A stretch of 19,399 bases of DNA from contig JAAZVO010000015.1 of NCBI GenBank assembly GCA_018623405.1, positions 1 to 19,399 on the forward strand. Direction: 5' to 3'. The stretch comes from Crocinitomicaceae bacterium (GTDB lineage: Bacteria > Bacteroidota > Bacteroidia > Flavobacteriales_G > Salibacteraceae). This document shows positions 1-7,295 of this stretch, piece by piece. Position 1 is the stretch's first letter; the number at the start of each line of letters is the position of its first letter. The position numbers and the translations under genes were made by a program. The notes below the pieces were generated by a model. The model made no database searches, was not told the origin of the DNA, and saw nothing but the letters and a program-made list of their open reading frames with translations.

Positions 1-984
1 ATAAACAGTATCCTTAGGCCCAAAGAACATCACAGAGTCAAACCCAACAGGAAGTTGGCTTTGCTTTACGTATCCTACATTAAATGGGGTATCAGCATAG
101 TCGTTTACAAAAAGTGTATCGTCATCAGCTTTTTGAAAATCAGCCTTAAGGTCTTTTAGCTCTTCTTCTATAGCTCTTACATCATTTTCAGATGGATAAA
201 CAGGAAAAGTGATATAATCAATTCCTCTAGATGATTCTTTTTGTACAAATCTTTCTTCTTCTCTGTGCTCGCTAAAGAATTTCTTTAAATCAGATTCTTT
301 TACTTCAACTTCTGCATCATCAATAGAGGCATAATTTTTTACAACATAGTTAAATGAAACAACTGAATTTCTGTCTGCAACTTGATTATTAACCTGCAAG
401 GTAGAAGGATTTAAACCTGCTTTGATAAGGTTGTAATACTTAGACTCTAGCCTATCCATTTTTACTGCTCTTTCAACAGGAATCCAACTTTCTGCTTGGT
501 CGCTTTCAAGTACTTGACGTATGTAATTAATCACTCTTTGAGAATTTAAACCTCCGGTTACAGGATCTCTAAATTGCTCAAATACTTGACCTGTTTGAGG
601 ATTAGTAAAATACTGAGTCATAATAGAGTTAGGACCTGTATTTTTTATGGCGTAGAACAATTCTTCAGGTGAAACAGAAAGACCAAGGCTATTATACTCC
701 TCGAACATGATTTTTTCTTGAAGCAATAAGTTCCAAACTCTTTGTCTTACTTGCTCTCTAGCTGCTTCATCTAAATTTTGGCTTCCAATTTCCTTTTGAA
801 CCATTCCTTCAAGCTCCATGTAAGAAATCTTCTTCCCTTTGATTTCTGCCACATTAGTTTCTTGCTGTTGGAATAAACCTTGGCCACTACCTAAAAGATC
901 TCCCAATATAAACAACCCCATTGCAATACCAATAACTGCAATAAGTAAACCTGATCTATTTCTAATTTTTGAAATTACTGCCAT
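1..984 (-). CDS. SurA/PpiD-like peptidyl-prolyl cis-trans isomerase, C-terminus cut by the window edge
   Basis: Only the first 328 codons are present; the frame runs off the left edge. The protein starts MAVISKIRNRSG, followed by one hydrophobic segment (about residues 13-31), which fits a membrane-anchored periplasmic protein like PpiD. The rest is helical and charged, as in the SurA N-terminal chaperone region, with the stretch ESLGLS-like replaced here by NSLGLSVSPEEL around residues 105-115, typical of the SurA_N/PpiD fold. The parvulin catalytic domain would be expected in or beyond the missing part. The family assists folding of outer-membrane proteins in the periplasm. The start at 984 is preceded by AGGAAG about 0-6 nt upstream, a close purine-rich run. 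It is the last gene of the envelope cluster, 108 bp after the CNNM/CBS gene, so it may have its own promoter; no convincing one is visible. The family call is by recognition of N-terminal architecture, not of catalytic residues. Confidence 0.8.
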   Translation of the reverse strand, partial: MAVISKIRNRSGLLIAVIGIAMGLFILGDLLGSGQGLFQQQETNVAEIKGKKISYMELEGMVQKEIGSQNLDEAAREQVRQRVWNLLLQEKIMFEEYNSLGLSVSPEELFYAIKNTGPNSIMTQYFTNPQTGQVFEQFRDPVTGGLNSQRVINYIRQVLESDQAESWIPVERAVKMDRLESKYYNLIKAGLNPSTLQVNNQVADRNSVVSFNYVVKNYASIDDAEVEVKESDLKKFFSEHREEERFVQKESSRGIDYITFPVYPSENDVRAIEEELKDLKADFQKADDDTLFVNDYADTPFNVGYVKQSQLPVGFDSVMFFGPKDTVY

Positions 985-1092
985 CTTCCTCGTTTAAATT
1001 AAAGCCCGCGAATATACAACCATATTTTTTAAAATAAAAATTCCATTTGCTTATTAAATTACTGATAAATAGGGCGTTACGAGAATATGAAT

Positions 1093-2358
1093 TTAATCTC
1101 GATTTTTTGCAAGTACATAAACCAACTCAATTTTGTTTTTTGAGACAATTCTGATGTTAAAAACAAAATCTTTTGTTTCAATTTTTTCACCTTTTTGGGG
1201 AATACTTTCATGAATATGAATGATATAGCCTGCCAAGGTTTCATATTCTTCCGACTCCGGTAAACCTATTTTATATTGCTCGTTTAGGTAATCTATTTCT
1301 AACCTAGCAGAAAATAAAAATTCAACATCAGAAATTTTTCTTTCAATAAGATCTTCGTTATCGTGCTCATCCTCTATATCACCAAAAAGCTCTTCTATTA
1401 CATCCTCAATGGTAACCATACCTGACGTACCTCCAAACTCATCCACAACTACCGCAACACTCTTTTTTTCTTTTGTAAAAAACTCCAGAATTTCGCTAGC
1501 AGGCATAGACTCAGGTATAACCGGTATTGGCAATAAAATCTCCTTTATTTTTCTAGGTTTTTTAAATAACTCAAATGAGTGAGTATAACCAATGATATTA
1601 TCAATAGATTCTCGATAAATTAAAATTTTAGAATATCCTGTTTCGTAAAATCTGTTTTTGAGTGTTTCTATGTCTTCACCTTCTTCTAGGGCCTCAATTT
1701 CTGTTCTAGGCACCATACATTCTCTTGCCTTTACTTTCGCAAAATCTAATGCATTTTGGAAAATTTGAACTTCTGTTTCAATTTCCTCATCCTTATCTAC
1801 TTGCGAGGTTGCCTCTTTTAAGTAATGATCTAAATCTACTAAGCCAAAATTTAACTCTCCATCTTTATTTTCTAATCCAAAAAATAGCTTTAAAACTCCG
1901 TTAGAAATAGTGGTAGAAATCCAAATAATCGGAAATAGCAGGTAATAAATTATTACTACAGGAACTGCAAAAACACTGAGAATGCTGTTTGGGTTAATTC
2001 TAAAAAGTGCCTTTGGTAAAAACTCGGCAACAAATAAAATTAACAAGGTAGATGAAATGGTTTGCAGGAGAAAAACCGTAAATTCTGAGAAGAAAAAACT
2101 ATAGAAAAATGGCTCTAGTACTTTGGCCATGAAAATACCATAAATAACAAGGGCAATGTTATTGCCTACTAACATGGTACTAATAAATCTGCTAGGGTTT
2201 TTATTAAAAAAAGAAAGGACTTTGGCATTGTAAAAACCAAGTTTATTATCTAATTCAATTTTTAATTTATTGGCAGAAATAAATGCAATCTCCAAGCCTG
2301 AAAACATGGCTGAAAAAAACAGTGACAAAAGAATAATTAAAAACTCTGTTTGGCCCAT
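1093..2358 (-). CDS. CNNM-domain / CBS-pair / CorC_HlyC membrane protein (hemolysin-family, TlyC/YfjD-like)
   Basis: The protein has 421 residues. The N-terminal ~165 residues hold several hydrophobic helices of the DUF21/CNNM type. About residues 215-330 form a CBS pair (it begins near MVPRTEIEAL and ends with VVDEFGGTSGMVTIEDVIEELFGD, here split for reading: VVDEFGGTSG then MVTIEDVIEE). The last ~75 residues are the CorC_HlyC domain. This order is standard for bacterial CNNM homologues, which are linked to divalent cation (Mg2+/Co2+) efflux or homeostasis; the old name 'hemolysin' is not functional evidence. GldE of gliding bacteria has the same architecture, so a GldE role cannot be excluded, but its neighbours here are lptC and a PPIase. 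The start codon directly follows the stop of the 67-aa gene with no spacing, so translation is probably coupled. Confidence 0.88.
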   Translation of the reverse strand: MGQTEFLIILLSLFFSAMFSGLEIAFISANKLKIELDNKLGFYNAKVLSFFNKNPSRFISTMLVGNNIALVIYGIFMAKVLEPFFYSFFFSEFTVFLLQTISSTLLILFVAEFLPKALFRINPNSILSVFAVPVVIIYYLLFPIIWISTTISNGVLKLFFGLENKDGELNFGLVDLDHYLKEATSQVDKDEEIETEVQIFQNALDFAKVKARECMVPRTEIEALEEGEDIETLKNRFYETGYSKILIYRESIDNIIGYTHSFELFKKPRKIKEILLPIPVIPESMPASEILEFFTKEKKSVAVVVDEFGGTSGMVTIEDVIEELFGDIEDEHDNEDLIERKISDVEFLFSARLEIDYLNEQYKIGLPESEEYETLAGYIIHIHESIPQKGEKIETKDFVFNIRIVSKNKIELVYVLAKNRD

Positions 2359-2562
2359 TTAGCGTTGTTCTTTTTCGTGTGCTTCTAGTTTTTTACGATG
2401 CCATCTTCTTAAGGCGTATAAACCTCCAGCTACAAAAGGAAGAAAAAAGGGAGCTAAGGATTCTTCAGTTCTACCTGTTTTTAAAAGGTATCCGGCGAAT
2501 ATTGCAGTTGCAATAGCAATAATTAACCAAAATATCTCCATTATTTTATTGTACTTCTTCAT
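2359..2562 (-). CDS. Small two-helix membrane protein of unknown function (67 aa)
   Basis: I do not recognise a named family. The product has two hydrophobic segments (about residues 9-27 and 36-53) separated by a short polar turn, with a very basic then acidic C-terminus (RRWHRKKLEAHEKEQR). It should sit in the inner membrane. The start overlaps the end of lptC by 17 bp, and the stop abuts the ATG of the CNNM/CBS gene. AGAGGAAG immediately precedes the ATG and can serve as a ribosome binding site. The tight coupling on both sides argues that it is a real gene of the operon. Confidence 0.75.
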   Translation of the reverse strand: MKKYNKIMEIFWLIIAIATAIFAGYLLKTGRTEESLAPFFLPFVAGGLYALRRWHRKKLEAHEKEQR

Positions 2563-3121
2563 CTTCCTCTTCTTTAATATTAATTATGCCTTTGGTATTT
2601 TTTATTCTGTATTGAGCAAAGTCTTCATTTGCTTCCAATCCATCTCCAAAAATAATCTCATCTTCAGTGGTAATTTTCACAAACTCCTCAGATTTTATTT
2701 GTTTGTCTTTGGCAAACCAAAGTAAGTGTTCTGTTTCTAGTTTTTCGTTGTTTTTATTTATTACCACTACATTTCCTTTTGCTTCCATGGCATTAATTTT
2801 TTCGTAGTCTATGGCATAATTAGCTGTTAACTCAGACTCAGGCTCACCAATAGAGTTGTAAAAGGTAACATGAATACCTTCTTTAAACTCAGTATATGGG
2901 TCATCGCCAACATACTTTTCTAAAAGTGGCGCTTCAATTTTCATTTTTTTATATCCCGAGTCTGAATAGGTAATGGTAACGTTTTGTGTAATTTCAAAAG
3001 GTAGGTTGGTTTCTTTTGTTAGCAGGTTTACCTTTTCGATTTTGTTTTCGCAGCTACATAAAAAAAACACCCCAATCCAAAGAATTGGGGTGCAAAGATT
3101 CACAATGTTTTTTATTCTCAA
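2546..3121 (-). CDS. lptC: LPS export periplasmic protein LptC (lipoprotein form)
   Basis: LptC carries lipopolysaccharide from the LptB2FG transporter to LptA across the periplasm. After the N-terminal hydrophobic segment comes the LptC beta-jellyroll pattern: ITYSDSGYKKMKIEAPLLEKY, shown as ITYSDSGYKK and MKIEAPLLEK, then YTEFKEGIHVTFY, LTANYAIDYEK, MEAKGNVVVIN and LETEHLLWF. The N-terminus ends FFLCSC, so it is likely a lipoprotein with the second Cys as acceptor (Leu at -3, Ser at -1). Start choice is uncertain. An ATG at 3160 gives 204 aa but overlaps the TPR gene by 43 bp and adds a polar tail. The TTG at 3121 overlaps the TPR stop codon (TTGA) and gives a cleaner signal sequence beginning RIKNIVNLC; I prefer it. 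The signal-peptide codons contain an intrinsic terminator hairpin (3060-3092). Confidence 0.85.
   Translation of the reverse strand: MRIKNIVNLCTPILWIGVFFLCSCENKIEKVNLLTKETNLPFEITQNVTITYSDSGYKKMKIEAPLLEKYVGDDPYTEFKEGIHVTFYNSIGEPESELTANYAIDYEKINAMEAKGNVVVINKNNEKLETEHLLWFAKDKQIKSEEFVKITTEDEIIFGDGLEANEDFAQYRIKNTKGIINIKEEEDEEVQ
3060..3092 (-). terminator. Intrinsic terminator after the TPR gene, embedded in the lptC signal-peptide codons
   Basis: On the minus strand, CACCCCAAT and ATTGGGGTG form a perfect 9-bp stem with a 7-nt loop (3068-3092), followed at once by eight T residues (3067-3060). The hairpin begins 25 nt after the TPR stop codon, the usual place for a terminator. The same bases encode the hydrophobic core of the LptC signal peptide, so it may work as a partial or conditional terminator. 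Confidence 0.75.
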
Positions 3122-4461
3122 TTGTTGGTTCTTACCGTTGTTGTTCCTGTTATCCAACATCCTTCAAAGGTATAACTTTGACCATCAGTTAATCCATAAA
3201 AGAAACAGTCTTCTTTTTTAGGAAATTGGCTTTTTGCTTGACCTAGTTTTTTATCAGCTTTTTCTGCCACTTCCGGATCTGCACCTTTGGCTTTTGCATA
3301 ATAATCATACGCTAACCACCAACCTGCTTTTTGTTCACAACCATTGTCTGAACATGATTTACCTCCGTATCCATAAGTATCGCCAATAATAATGTAAGCA
3401 TCGCCGCTGTTCGCATTAATTTCAAGCGCTTTTCTAGCACTTGTGTTGGCGCTTTGGTATTGCTTGGAAATAAGTTGGGCCCTTGCCATATTGATGTATG
3501 CATTGTAGTTTTCACTATTATCTTCTTGCAATTCAATAGACTTTTTAAAATAGCTAATTGCTTCTTCGTACTTTTCTCTTTTTAATTTTCCGATGGCAAT
3601 TCCGTATGAAGCAGCAGCATCAGGCTCAATTTCATTCAATGCTATTGCAGCATTTAAATAAAGATCTTCATCATCACAGCCTCTTTTTGATAAGATTGAT
3701 AGTAGGCTTTTCAACTTGTCTGCATCAGATTTTAACTCATCAAACTTTGGAGTATACAATTCAATTAAATCTGGACACTCAGCTACTTTTGCGAAATATT
3801 TTTCAAGGTTATCTCCTGATTTTTCATAGATTGAACCATATTTTTCATTGTTCTTTAAATTGTATTCTACAACTTCAGATAATACAGGATACAGCTCAAT
3901 TAATTCTTGTTTTGTTGCTAGTTTTTTAGCATACATATAATATTTAGCCAAAAACATGTAAACTACAGCAGCAGGACTAAAATCATTTCCTTCTAAATCA
4001 AAAGACTTATTCAAAACTTCAAAGGCCGCAGCAGGGTCATCCTTTCTGTATTTCATCATATCTACCCCTTTTTGACCAAGTACTTTTCCCTCGTCACCAA
4101 AGTTTTCGATTCTTAAATCGTATAACCATAAAAGGGTATCTACCATGGCCTCCATTTTTTCGGTTTCCTCTGCTTTTTCGTAAGTATCAATTTTTTCTTC
4201 CACCATTTTAGCACCTCTTATATAAAGGTTTAAGGAAGAACCAGGACAGGTAAGTACTGCTTTTCTCCAATGCGGAAAGGCATCTTTATAATTATCCTGT
4301 TTATAAAACTCGCCATAAAGCGAAAGTGCTTGAATACAAGCTAAACTATCTTCAGGGGTTGCTCCGTACTTTTTAGGATCTGAATCATCATCCTGAGCAA
4401 AGGCACTAACTGAAAAAAGTGCCATTAATACTGCGATACCTAAAACTCTCATCTTCTTCAT
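3118..4461 (-). CDS. Secreted TPR-repeat protein
   Basis: The product has 447 residues from the chosen ATG. The signal peptide is MKKMRVLGIAVLMALFSVSA then FAQ, with cleavage after Gln23. The mature protein is alpha-helical, with clear TPR-like units at about residues 277-405 (for example YEEAISYFKKSIEL and YQSANTSARKALEIN). The C-terminus is Cys/Trp-rich (KKEDCFFYG, EGCWITGTTTVR), a pattern I associate with Bacteroidota periplasmic TPR proteins encoded beside lptC. The reading frame is open for 39 more codons upstream, but these lie inside the preceding gene and push the signal peptide off the N-terminus. The chosen ATG lies 1 nt after the stop of the barrel gene (TAAAATG). ATG at 4452 (MRVLG) is an equally good start. 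The molecular role is unknown; the context suggests envelope assembly. Confidence 0.82.
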   Translation of the reverse strand: MKKMRVLGIAVLMALFSVSAFAQDDDSDPKKYGATPEDSLACIQALSLYGEFYKQDNYKDAFPHWRKAVLTCPGSSLNLYIRGAKMVEEKIDTYEKAEETEKMEAMVDTLLWLYDLRIENFGDEGKVLGQKGVDMMKYRKDDPAAAFEVLNKSFDLEGNDFSPAAVVYMFLAKYYMYAKKLATKQELIELYPVLSEVVEYNLKNNEKYGSIYEKSGDNLEKYFAKVAECPDLIELYTPKFDELKSDADKLKSLLSILSKRGCDDEDLYLNAAIALNEIEPDAAASYGIAIGKLKREKYEEAISYFKKSIELQEDNSENYNAYINMARAQLISKQYQSANTSARKALEINANSGDAYIIIGDTYGYGGKSCSDNGCEQKAGWWLAYDYYAKAKGADPEVAEKADKKLGQAKSQFPKKEDCFFYGLTDGQSYTFEGCWITGTTTVRTNN

Positions 4462-4462
4462 T

Positions 4463-5752
4463 TTAATCAATTTTTCTTCGTATAAACCATCTATCAAATT
4501 TATGTGGAGCAATTGATACTCCCACATAAATATTGTTGAATTGCTCGCTGTAACCTGCCCCGTTGCTTCTGTTGCCAACTTCTGCTGAAATATTAAAGCT
4601 AGTTAACGACTGAGATTTCAACAACGGTAATCCTAAGCCAAAAGTAATGCCAAACTCTGATATGCCTCTTCCGGCATAGCTTAAGCCTGTATTAACAAAT
4701 CGGCCTCCAACTCTATAACGGGCTACTTTAAGGAGCTTTGTGTATTCTTCTACATTTGGAATGTATTGAACACCCACCGAAAACTCTGATCTGTCTGAAA
4801 TGTTCAAATTATTTTGAAATATTTTTCCTCCAGAAAATTGTGTGGTTTTATAACTTCCGTTTAAAACCAAGCCTTTTCCTATTTCTAAAGAAAGCCCTAA
4901 ACCTAAACTACTGGGCAAATCCATTTTAGCTGTATCTCGACTAAAAAGAATGGTGTCTTTAGTTAACTCAAATCCGGGTTGACCTGAAAAAGAACCCGAA
5001 AAAACAGTTTGAAATGCCCTTGATTTTTGAGGTGGAGTATAGGTTAAACCTAATCCCAAGCTAATTTTTTTCGAAACTCTTCTATTGTATAAAATACCAA
5101 CATCTCCATAAACTCCATTAAAACCTGTGCGGTTGTAAACATGGGTGTTAAAGTTGCTTGAAGAGGCATCTGAAATTAAGGTATAAGCGTTATCTGTGGC
5201 GAAACCAAACAGATAGTTAACATTGGCTCCTAATGAAATTATATTTAAGCTGTCTTGAAATAATTTTACACCTAACCCTGCAGAGAAATTATTAAAACCG
5301 CCATCTCCCAACAACACATTTGTAACAAAACTTGAAGGTGTAGGGGTTGATGTTTGAGCGAGTTCGTAATTGTTACTACTAAATGGTTTTAATGCAAGGC
5401 CTACTCCAAACCTTTTGCCAAAAGGAAAACCATAGGCAAAAGACCTTATTCCACCTCCTGAAGTTGAAAATGTATTTCCATTAATATTAAAATTTGAGGA
5501 AGCACTTGCAAGTCCTACATCTACTTGTTGGGTGTATAAAAAGTGATATGAGGCCGGATTACCAATGTTAATTAAGTTGTTTTGAGAAAGGCCTGAGTTT
5601 GCGCCACCCATACCAATATCTGCTGTTAGATAATTTGGAGCATACAATCCGTACCCATAATAACTTAATGGGTTATTGTATGAACCTTGCGCCAATCCTA
5701 AAAAAGGAATGGTTATTAAAATAAAAAAAAGCTTAATTCTTGGGTGTATCAT
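4463..5752 (-). CDS. FadL-like outer-membrane beta-barrel protein
   Basis: The product has 429 residues. The signal peptide ends FLGLAQ, with cleavage near residue 22. The mature N-terminus reads DIGMGGANSGLSQNNLINIGNPAS, shown here as DIGMGGANSG and NIGNPAS: the GMGG...NPA pattern of the FadL/TodX and PorV-like barrel families. Alternating hydrophobic strands rich in Gly, aromatic residues and Asn run to the C-terminus (for example FGVGLALKPF, ISLGLGLTYTP, FGITFGLGLPL), as expected for a 14-strand type barrel. The family generally lets hydrophobic molecules cross the outer membrane; the substrate here is unknown. The start overlaps the end of coaX by 20 bp, and the stop is 1 nt before the TPR gene, so the three genes are probably co-transcribed and coupled. 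Confidence 0.78.
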   Translation of the reverse strand: MIHPRIKLFFILITIPFLGLAQGSYNNPLSYYGYGLYAPNYLTADIGMGGANSGLSQNNLINIGNPASYHFLYTQQVDVGLASASSNFNINGNTFSTSGGGIRSFAYGFPFGKRFGVGLALKPFSSNNYELAQTSTPTPSSFVTNVLLGDGGFNNFSAGLGVKLFQDSLNIISLGANVNYLFGFATDNAYTLISDASSSNFNTHVYNRTGFNGVYGDVGILYNRRVSKKISLGLGLTYTPPQKSRAFQTVFSGSFSGQPGFELTKDTILFSRDTAKMDLPSSLGLGLSLEIGKGLVLNGSYKTTQFSGGKIFQNNLNISDRSEFSVGVQYIPNVEEYTKLLKVARYRVGGRFVNTGLSYAGRGISEFGITFGLGLPLLKSQSLTSFNISAEVGNRSNGAGYSEQFNNIYVGVSIAPHKFDRWFIRRKID

Positions 5753-6467
5753 TGTACCTTAGGATCTCATTCAATCCTCTACTCACCAAATTTGGGGCTG
5801 CAAATATGTTATAATTAGGTAGTTTGTCAAAGTATTTTGAGTCTCCGCCGGTAAAAACGATTTTGAGCTCGGGGTATTGTTCTAAATAAAAATTCATTAT
5901 TCCCTTTACTTCTGAAAGAATTCCGAATTGAACACCTGATAAAATAGACTCTTCAGTGGTTTTTCCTGTAGTGATAATTTCTTCGTTTGGGGAAATTAAA
6001 GGAAGTCTATCAGTAAATGTATTTAGTGCCTTAAACCTCATTTTCATGCCGGGAGCAATACTACCGCCTAAATACACTCCTTGAGTAACAACATCGTATT
6101 TAATACATGTTCCAAAATCTATTACTAAAAGATTTGCCTCTGGAAAAAGCACGTTTGCACCTACGGCGGCTGCTAACCTATCTAAACCCAAAGATTCTTT
6201 AGAAGTGTAATTATTTTCTATAGGAACTTGGGTGTTTTGGGAAAACTTGAGAAAAGAATAAGTTTGGTTTAGGTAATCTTCTATTTCAATAGGGTGATCA
6301 ATAACTGAACACAAAATACTGGAGTTGATATTTTCAAAACCTTTTAAAAAATCGTGGAACCCTTTTAATGTTATTTTGCTTCCTAAATTGGTAATATGCT
6401 TAAGCTCATTACCCTCAAATAGCGATAATTTTGCGGAGGTATTACCTAGATCAACTACCAAATTCAT
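5733..6467 (-). CDS. coaX: Type III pantothenate kinase
   Basis: CoaX phosphorylates pantothenate with ATP, the first step of coenzyme A synthesis, in the cytoplasm. It belongs to the ASKHA fold family. Visible motifs are the phosphate-binding DLGNTSAK (residues 6-13), GLDR (94-97, with the catalytic-type Asp), DFGTCIKYDV (117-126), GGSIAPGM (134-141) and TGGD (206-209). At 244 residues it is the normal family length. I chose the ATG at 6467 because MNLVVDLGNT is the canonical N-terminus. The frame stays open a further 37 codons, but that stretch runs into the oppositely oriented tRNA-Phe and has no family similarity. It is the first gene of the envelope cluster and diverges from the tRNA; the 84-bp gap must hold both promoters. 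Confidence 0.95.
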   Translation of the reverse strand: MNLVVDLGNTSAKLSLFEGNELKHITNLGSKITLKGFHDFLKGFENINSSILCSVIDHPIEIEDYLNQTYSFLKFSQNTQVPIENNYTSKESLGLDRLAAAVGANVLFPEANLLVIDFGTCIKYDVVTQGVYLGGSIAPGMKMRFKALNTFTDRLPLISPNEEIITTGKTTEESILSGVQFGILSEVKGIMNFYLEQYPELKIVFTGGDSKYFDKLPNYNIFAAPNLVSRGLNEILRYNDTPKN

Positions 6468-6530
6468 CGGCCAAAAATAGCCAAATAAAATGCAGGTAAA
6501 AAAACTATGCCTATGAATTGAAAATAATTT

Positions 6531-6538
6531 TAATTTTG
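6531..6538 (+). promoter_or_regulatory. Probable -7 element for tRNA-Phe
   Basis: TAATTTTG matches the Bacteroidota -7 consensus TAnnTTTG exactly and ends 13 nt before the tRNA 5' end, placing transcription start a few bases upstream of the mature tRNA. No well-spaced TTG (-33) is present, so the call is tentative. Confidence 0.45.
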
Positions 6539-6551
6539 TCGCCTCTTTGGC

Positions 6552-6627
6552 GGTGCGGTAGCTCAGTCGGTAGAGCAAAGGACTGAAAATCCTTGTGTCG
6601 GCGGTTCGATTCCGTCCCGCACCACCA
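6552..6627 (+). tRNA. tRNA-Phe (GAA)
   Basis: A full cloverleaf can be drawn: acceptor GGTGCGG/CCGCACC (7 bp), D stem GCTC/GAGC, anticodon stem AAGGA/TCCTT with loop CTGAAAA, 5-nt variable loop, and T stem GGCGG/CCGTC with loop TTCGATT. The anticodon is GAA (6585-6587), so it reads phenylalanine codons. The discriminator is A at 6624, and the CCA tail is encoded (6625-6627). A terminator follows 2 nt later, so it is a single-tRNA unit, or read-through feeds the MarC gene. Confidence 0.97.
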
Positions 6628-6629
6628 CA

Positions 6630-6662
6630 AGCCCTTCATCTTATTGATGGAGGGCTTTTTTT
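6630..6662 (+). terminator. Intrinsic terminator after tRNA-Phe
   Basis: AGCCCTTCATC pairs with GATGGAGGGCT (11 bp with one G-T wobble, 5-nt loop), followed by seven T residues. It begins directly after the encoded CCA and ends 14 nt before the MarC start codon. The MarC gene has no room for a promoter after it. Confidence 0.88.
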
Positions 6663-6676
6663 ATGAATGATTATTT

Positions 6677-7243
6677 ATGAATATAAAAGACATACTCTCT
6701 ATTTCTTTGGTGCTTTTTTCGGTTATTGATATTGTAGGTTCAATACCTATAATTATTGACCTACGAAAGAAAGCGGGTAAAATTCACAGTTTTAAAGCTA
6801 CTTTAATTTCAGGGGTTTTAATGGTTTCTTTCTTATTTATTGGGCAATCTATTCTTAAATTATTTGGAATTGATGTAGAATCATTTGCCGTTGCAGGAGC
6901 AATTATTATGTTTCTACTTGCCTTTGAGATGATTTTGGGAATTACCCTTTTTAAAGATGATGGCCATTTAGCAGGAAGTTCTTCTGTTGTTCCACTAGCT
7001 TTTCCTTTAATTAGTGGAGCAGGTACACTTACCACTATTTTGTCGCTTAGGGCGGTTTACTCTGAGTGGAATATTTTAATGGGAATTACCCTAAACCTAG
7101 TGGTAGTTTACATTGTATTAAAAAGTACCAATTGGTTAGAAGCCAAAATTGGTCAGTCGGGATTTAGTATTTTAAGGCGTGTATTTGGAATAATACTACT
7201 TTCTATTGCCATTAAGATTTTAAAGCAAAACTTATTTGCATAA
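6677..7243 (+). CDS. MarC-family integral membrane protein
   Basis: The product has 188 residues and almost only hydrophobic segments; about six helices can be placed. The start, LFSVIDIVGSIPIIIDLRKK (residues about 13-32), and the internal stretch PLAFPLISGAGTLTTILSL (split here: PLAFPLISGAG, TLTTILSL) are hallmarks of the MarC/UPF0056 family. Members are small inner-membrane proteins whose transport role is poorly defined; the old multiple-antibiotic-resistance link of E. coli MarC is not supported. The start at 6677 lies only 14 nt after the tRNA terminator, so expression may depend on read-through of that terminator or on a promoter within the tRNA region. It converges with the glycan operon and shares its terminator region. 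Confidence 0.88.
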   Translation: MNIKDILSISLVLFSVIDIVGSIPIIIDLRKKAGKIHSFKATLISGVLMVSFLFIGQSILKLFGIDVESFAVAGAIIMFLLAFEMILGITLFKDDGHLAGSSSVVPLAFPLISGAGTLTTILSLRAVYSEWNILMGITLNLVVVYIVLKSTNWLEAKIGQSGFSILRRVFGIILLSIAIKILKQNLFA

Positions 7244-7275
7244 AAAAACCCCAACCTTTTGAAAGGTTAGGGTTT
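7242..7275 (-). terminator. Intrinsic terminator of the susCD operon, possibly bidirectional
   Basis: AAACCCCAACCTTT pairs with AAAGGTTAGGGTTT with one C-A mismatch. On the minus strand the stem is followed by a run of T residues (7248-7242), about 20 nt after the stop codon of the 292-aa gene. On the plus strand it follows the MarC stop at once but has only a short T run, so it should act mainly on minus-strand transcripts. Confidence 0.8.
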
Positions 7276-7295
7276 CGCTTTGTTAAACAAAAATA

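Noticed and set aside
1017..1024. TATGGTTG as a promoter for the PPIase gene
   Set aside because: It deviates from TAnnTTTG at a key T and no -33 partner is visible; the gene may simply be read from the upstream operon.
2973..3221. Plus-strand open frame of 82 codons across lptC and the TPR gene end
   Set aside because: It is antisense to two well-supported genes and has low-complexity Phe/Leu-rich composition typical of shadow frames.
4462..4578. 39-codon N-terminal extension of the TPR protein
   Set aside because: It lies entirely within the preceding barrel gene and would bury a normal signal peptide inside the protein.
6472..6479. TATTTTTG on the minus strand as a coaX -7 element
   Set aside because: It fits TAnnTTTG but lies only 5 nt before the ATG, which would need a leaderless transcript, and no -33 TTG is spaced correctly.
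6468..6578. N-terminal extension of coaX by 37 codons
   Set aside because: It runs into the oppositely oriented tRNA-Phe and lies before the canonical MNLVVDLGNT start of the family.
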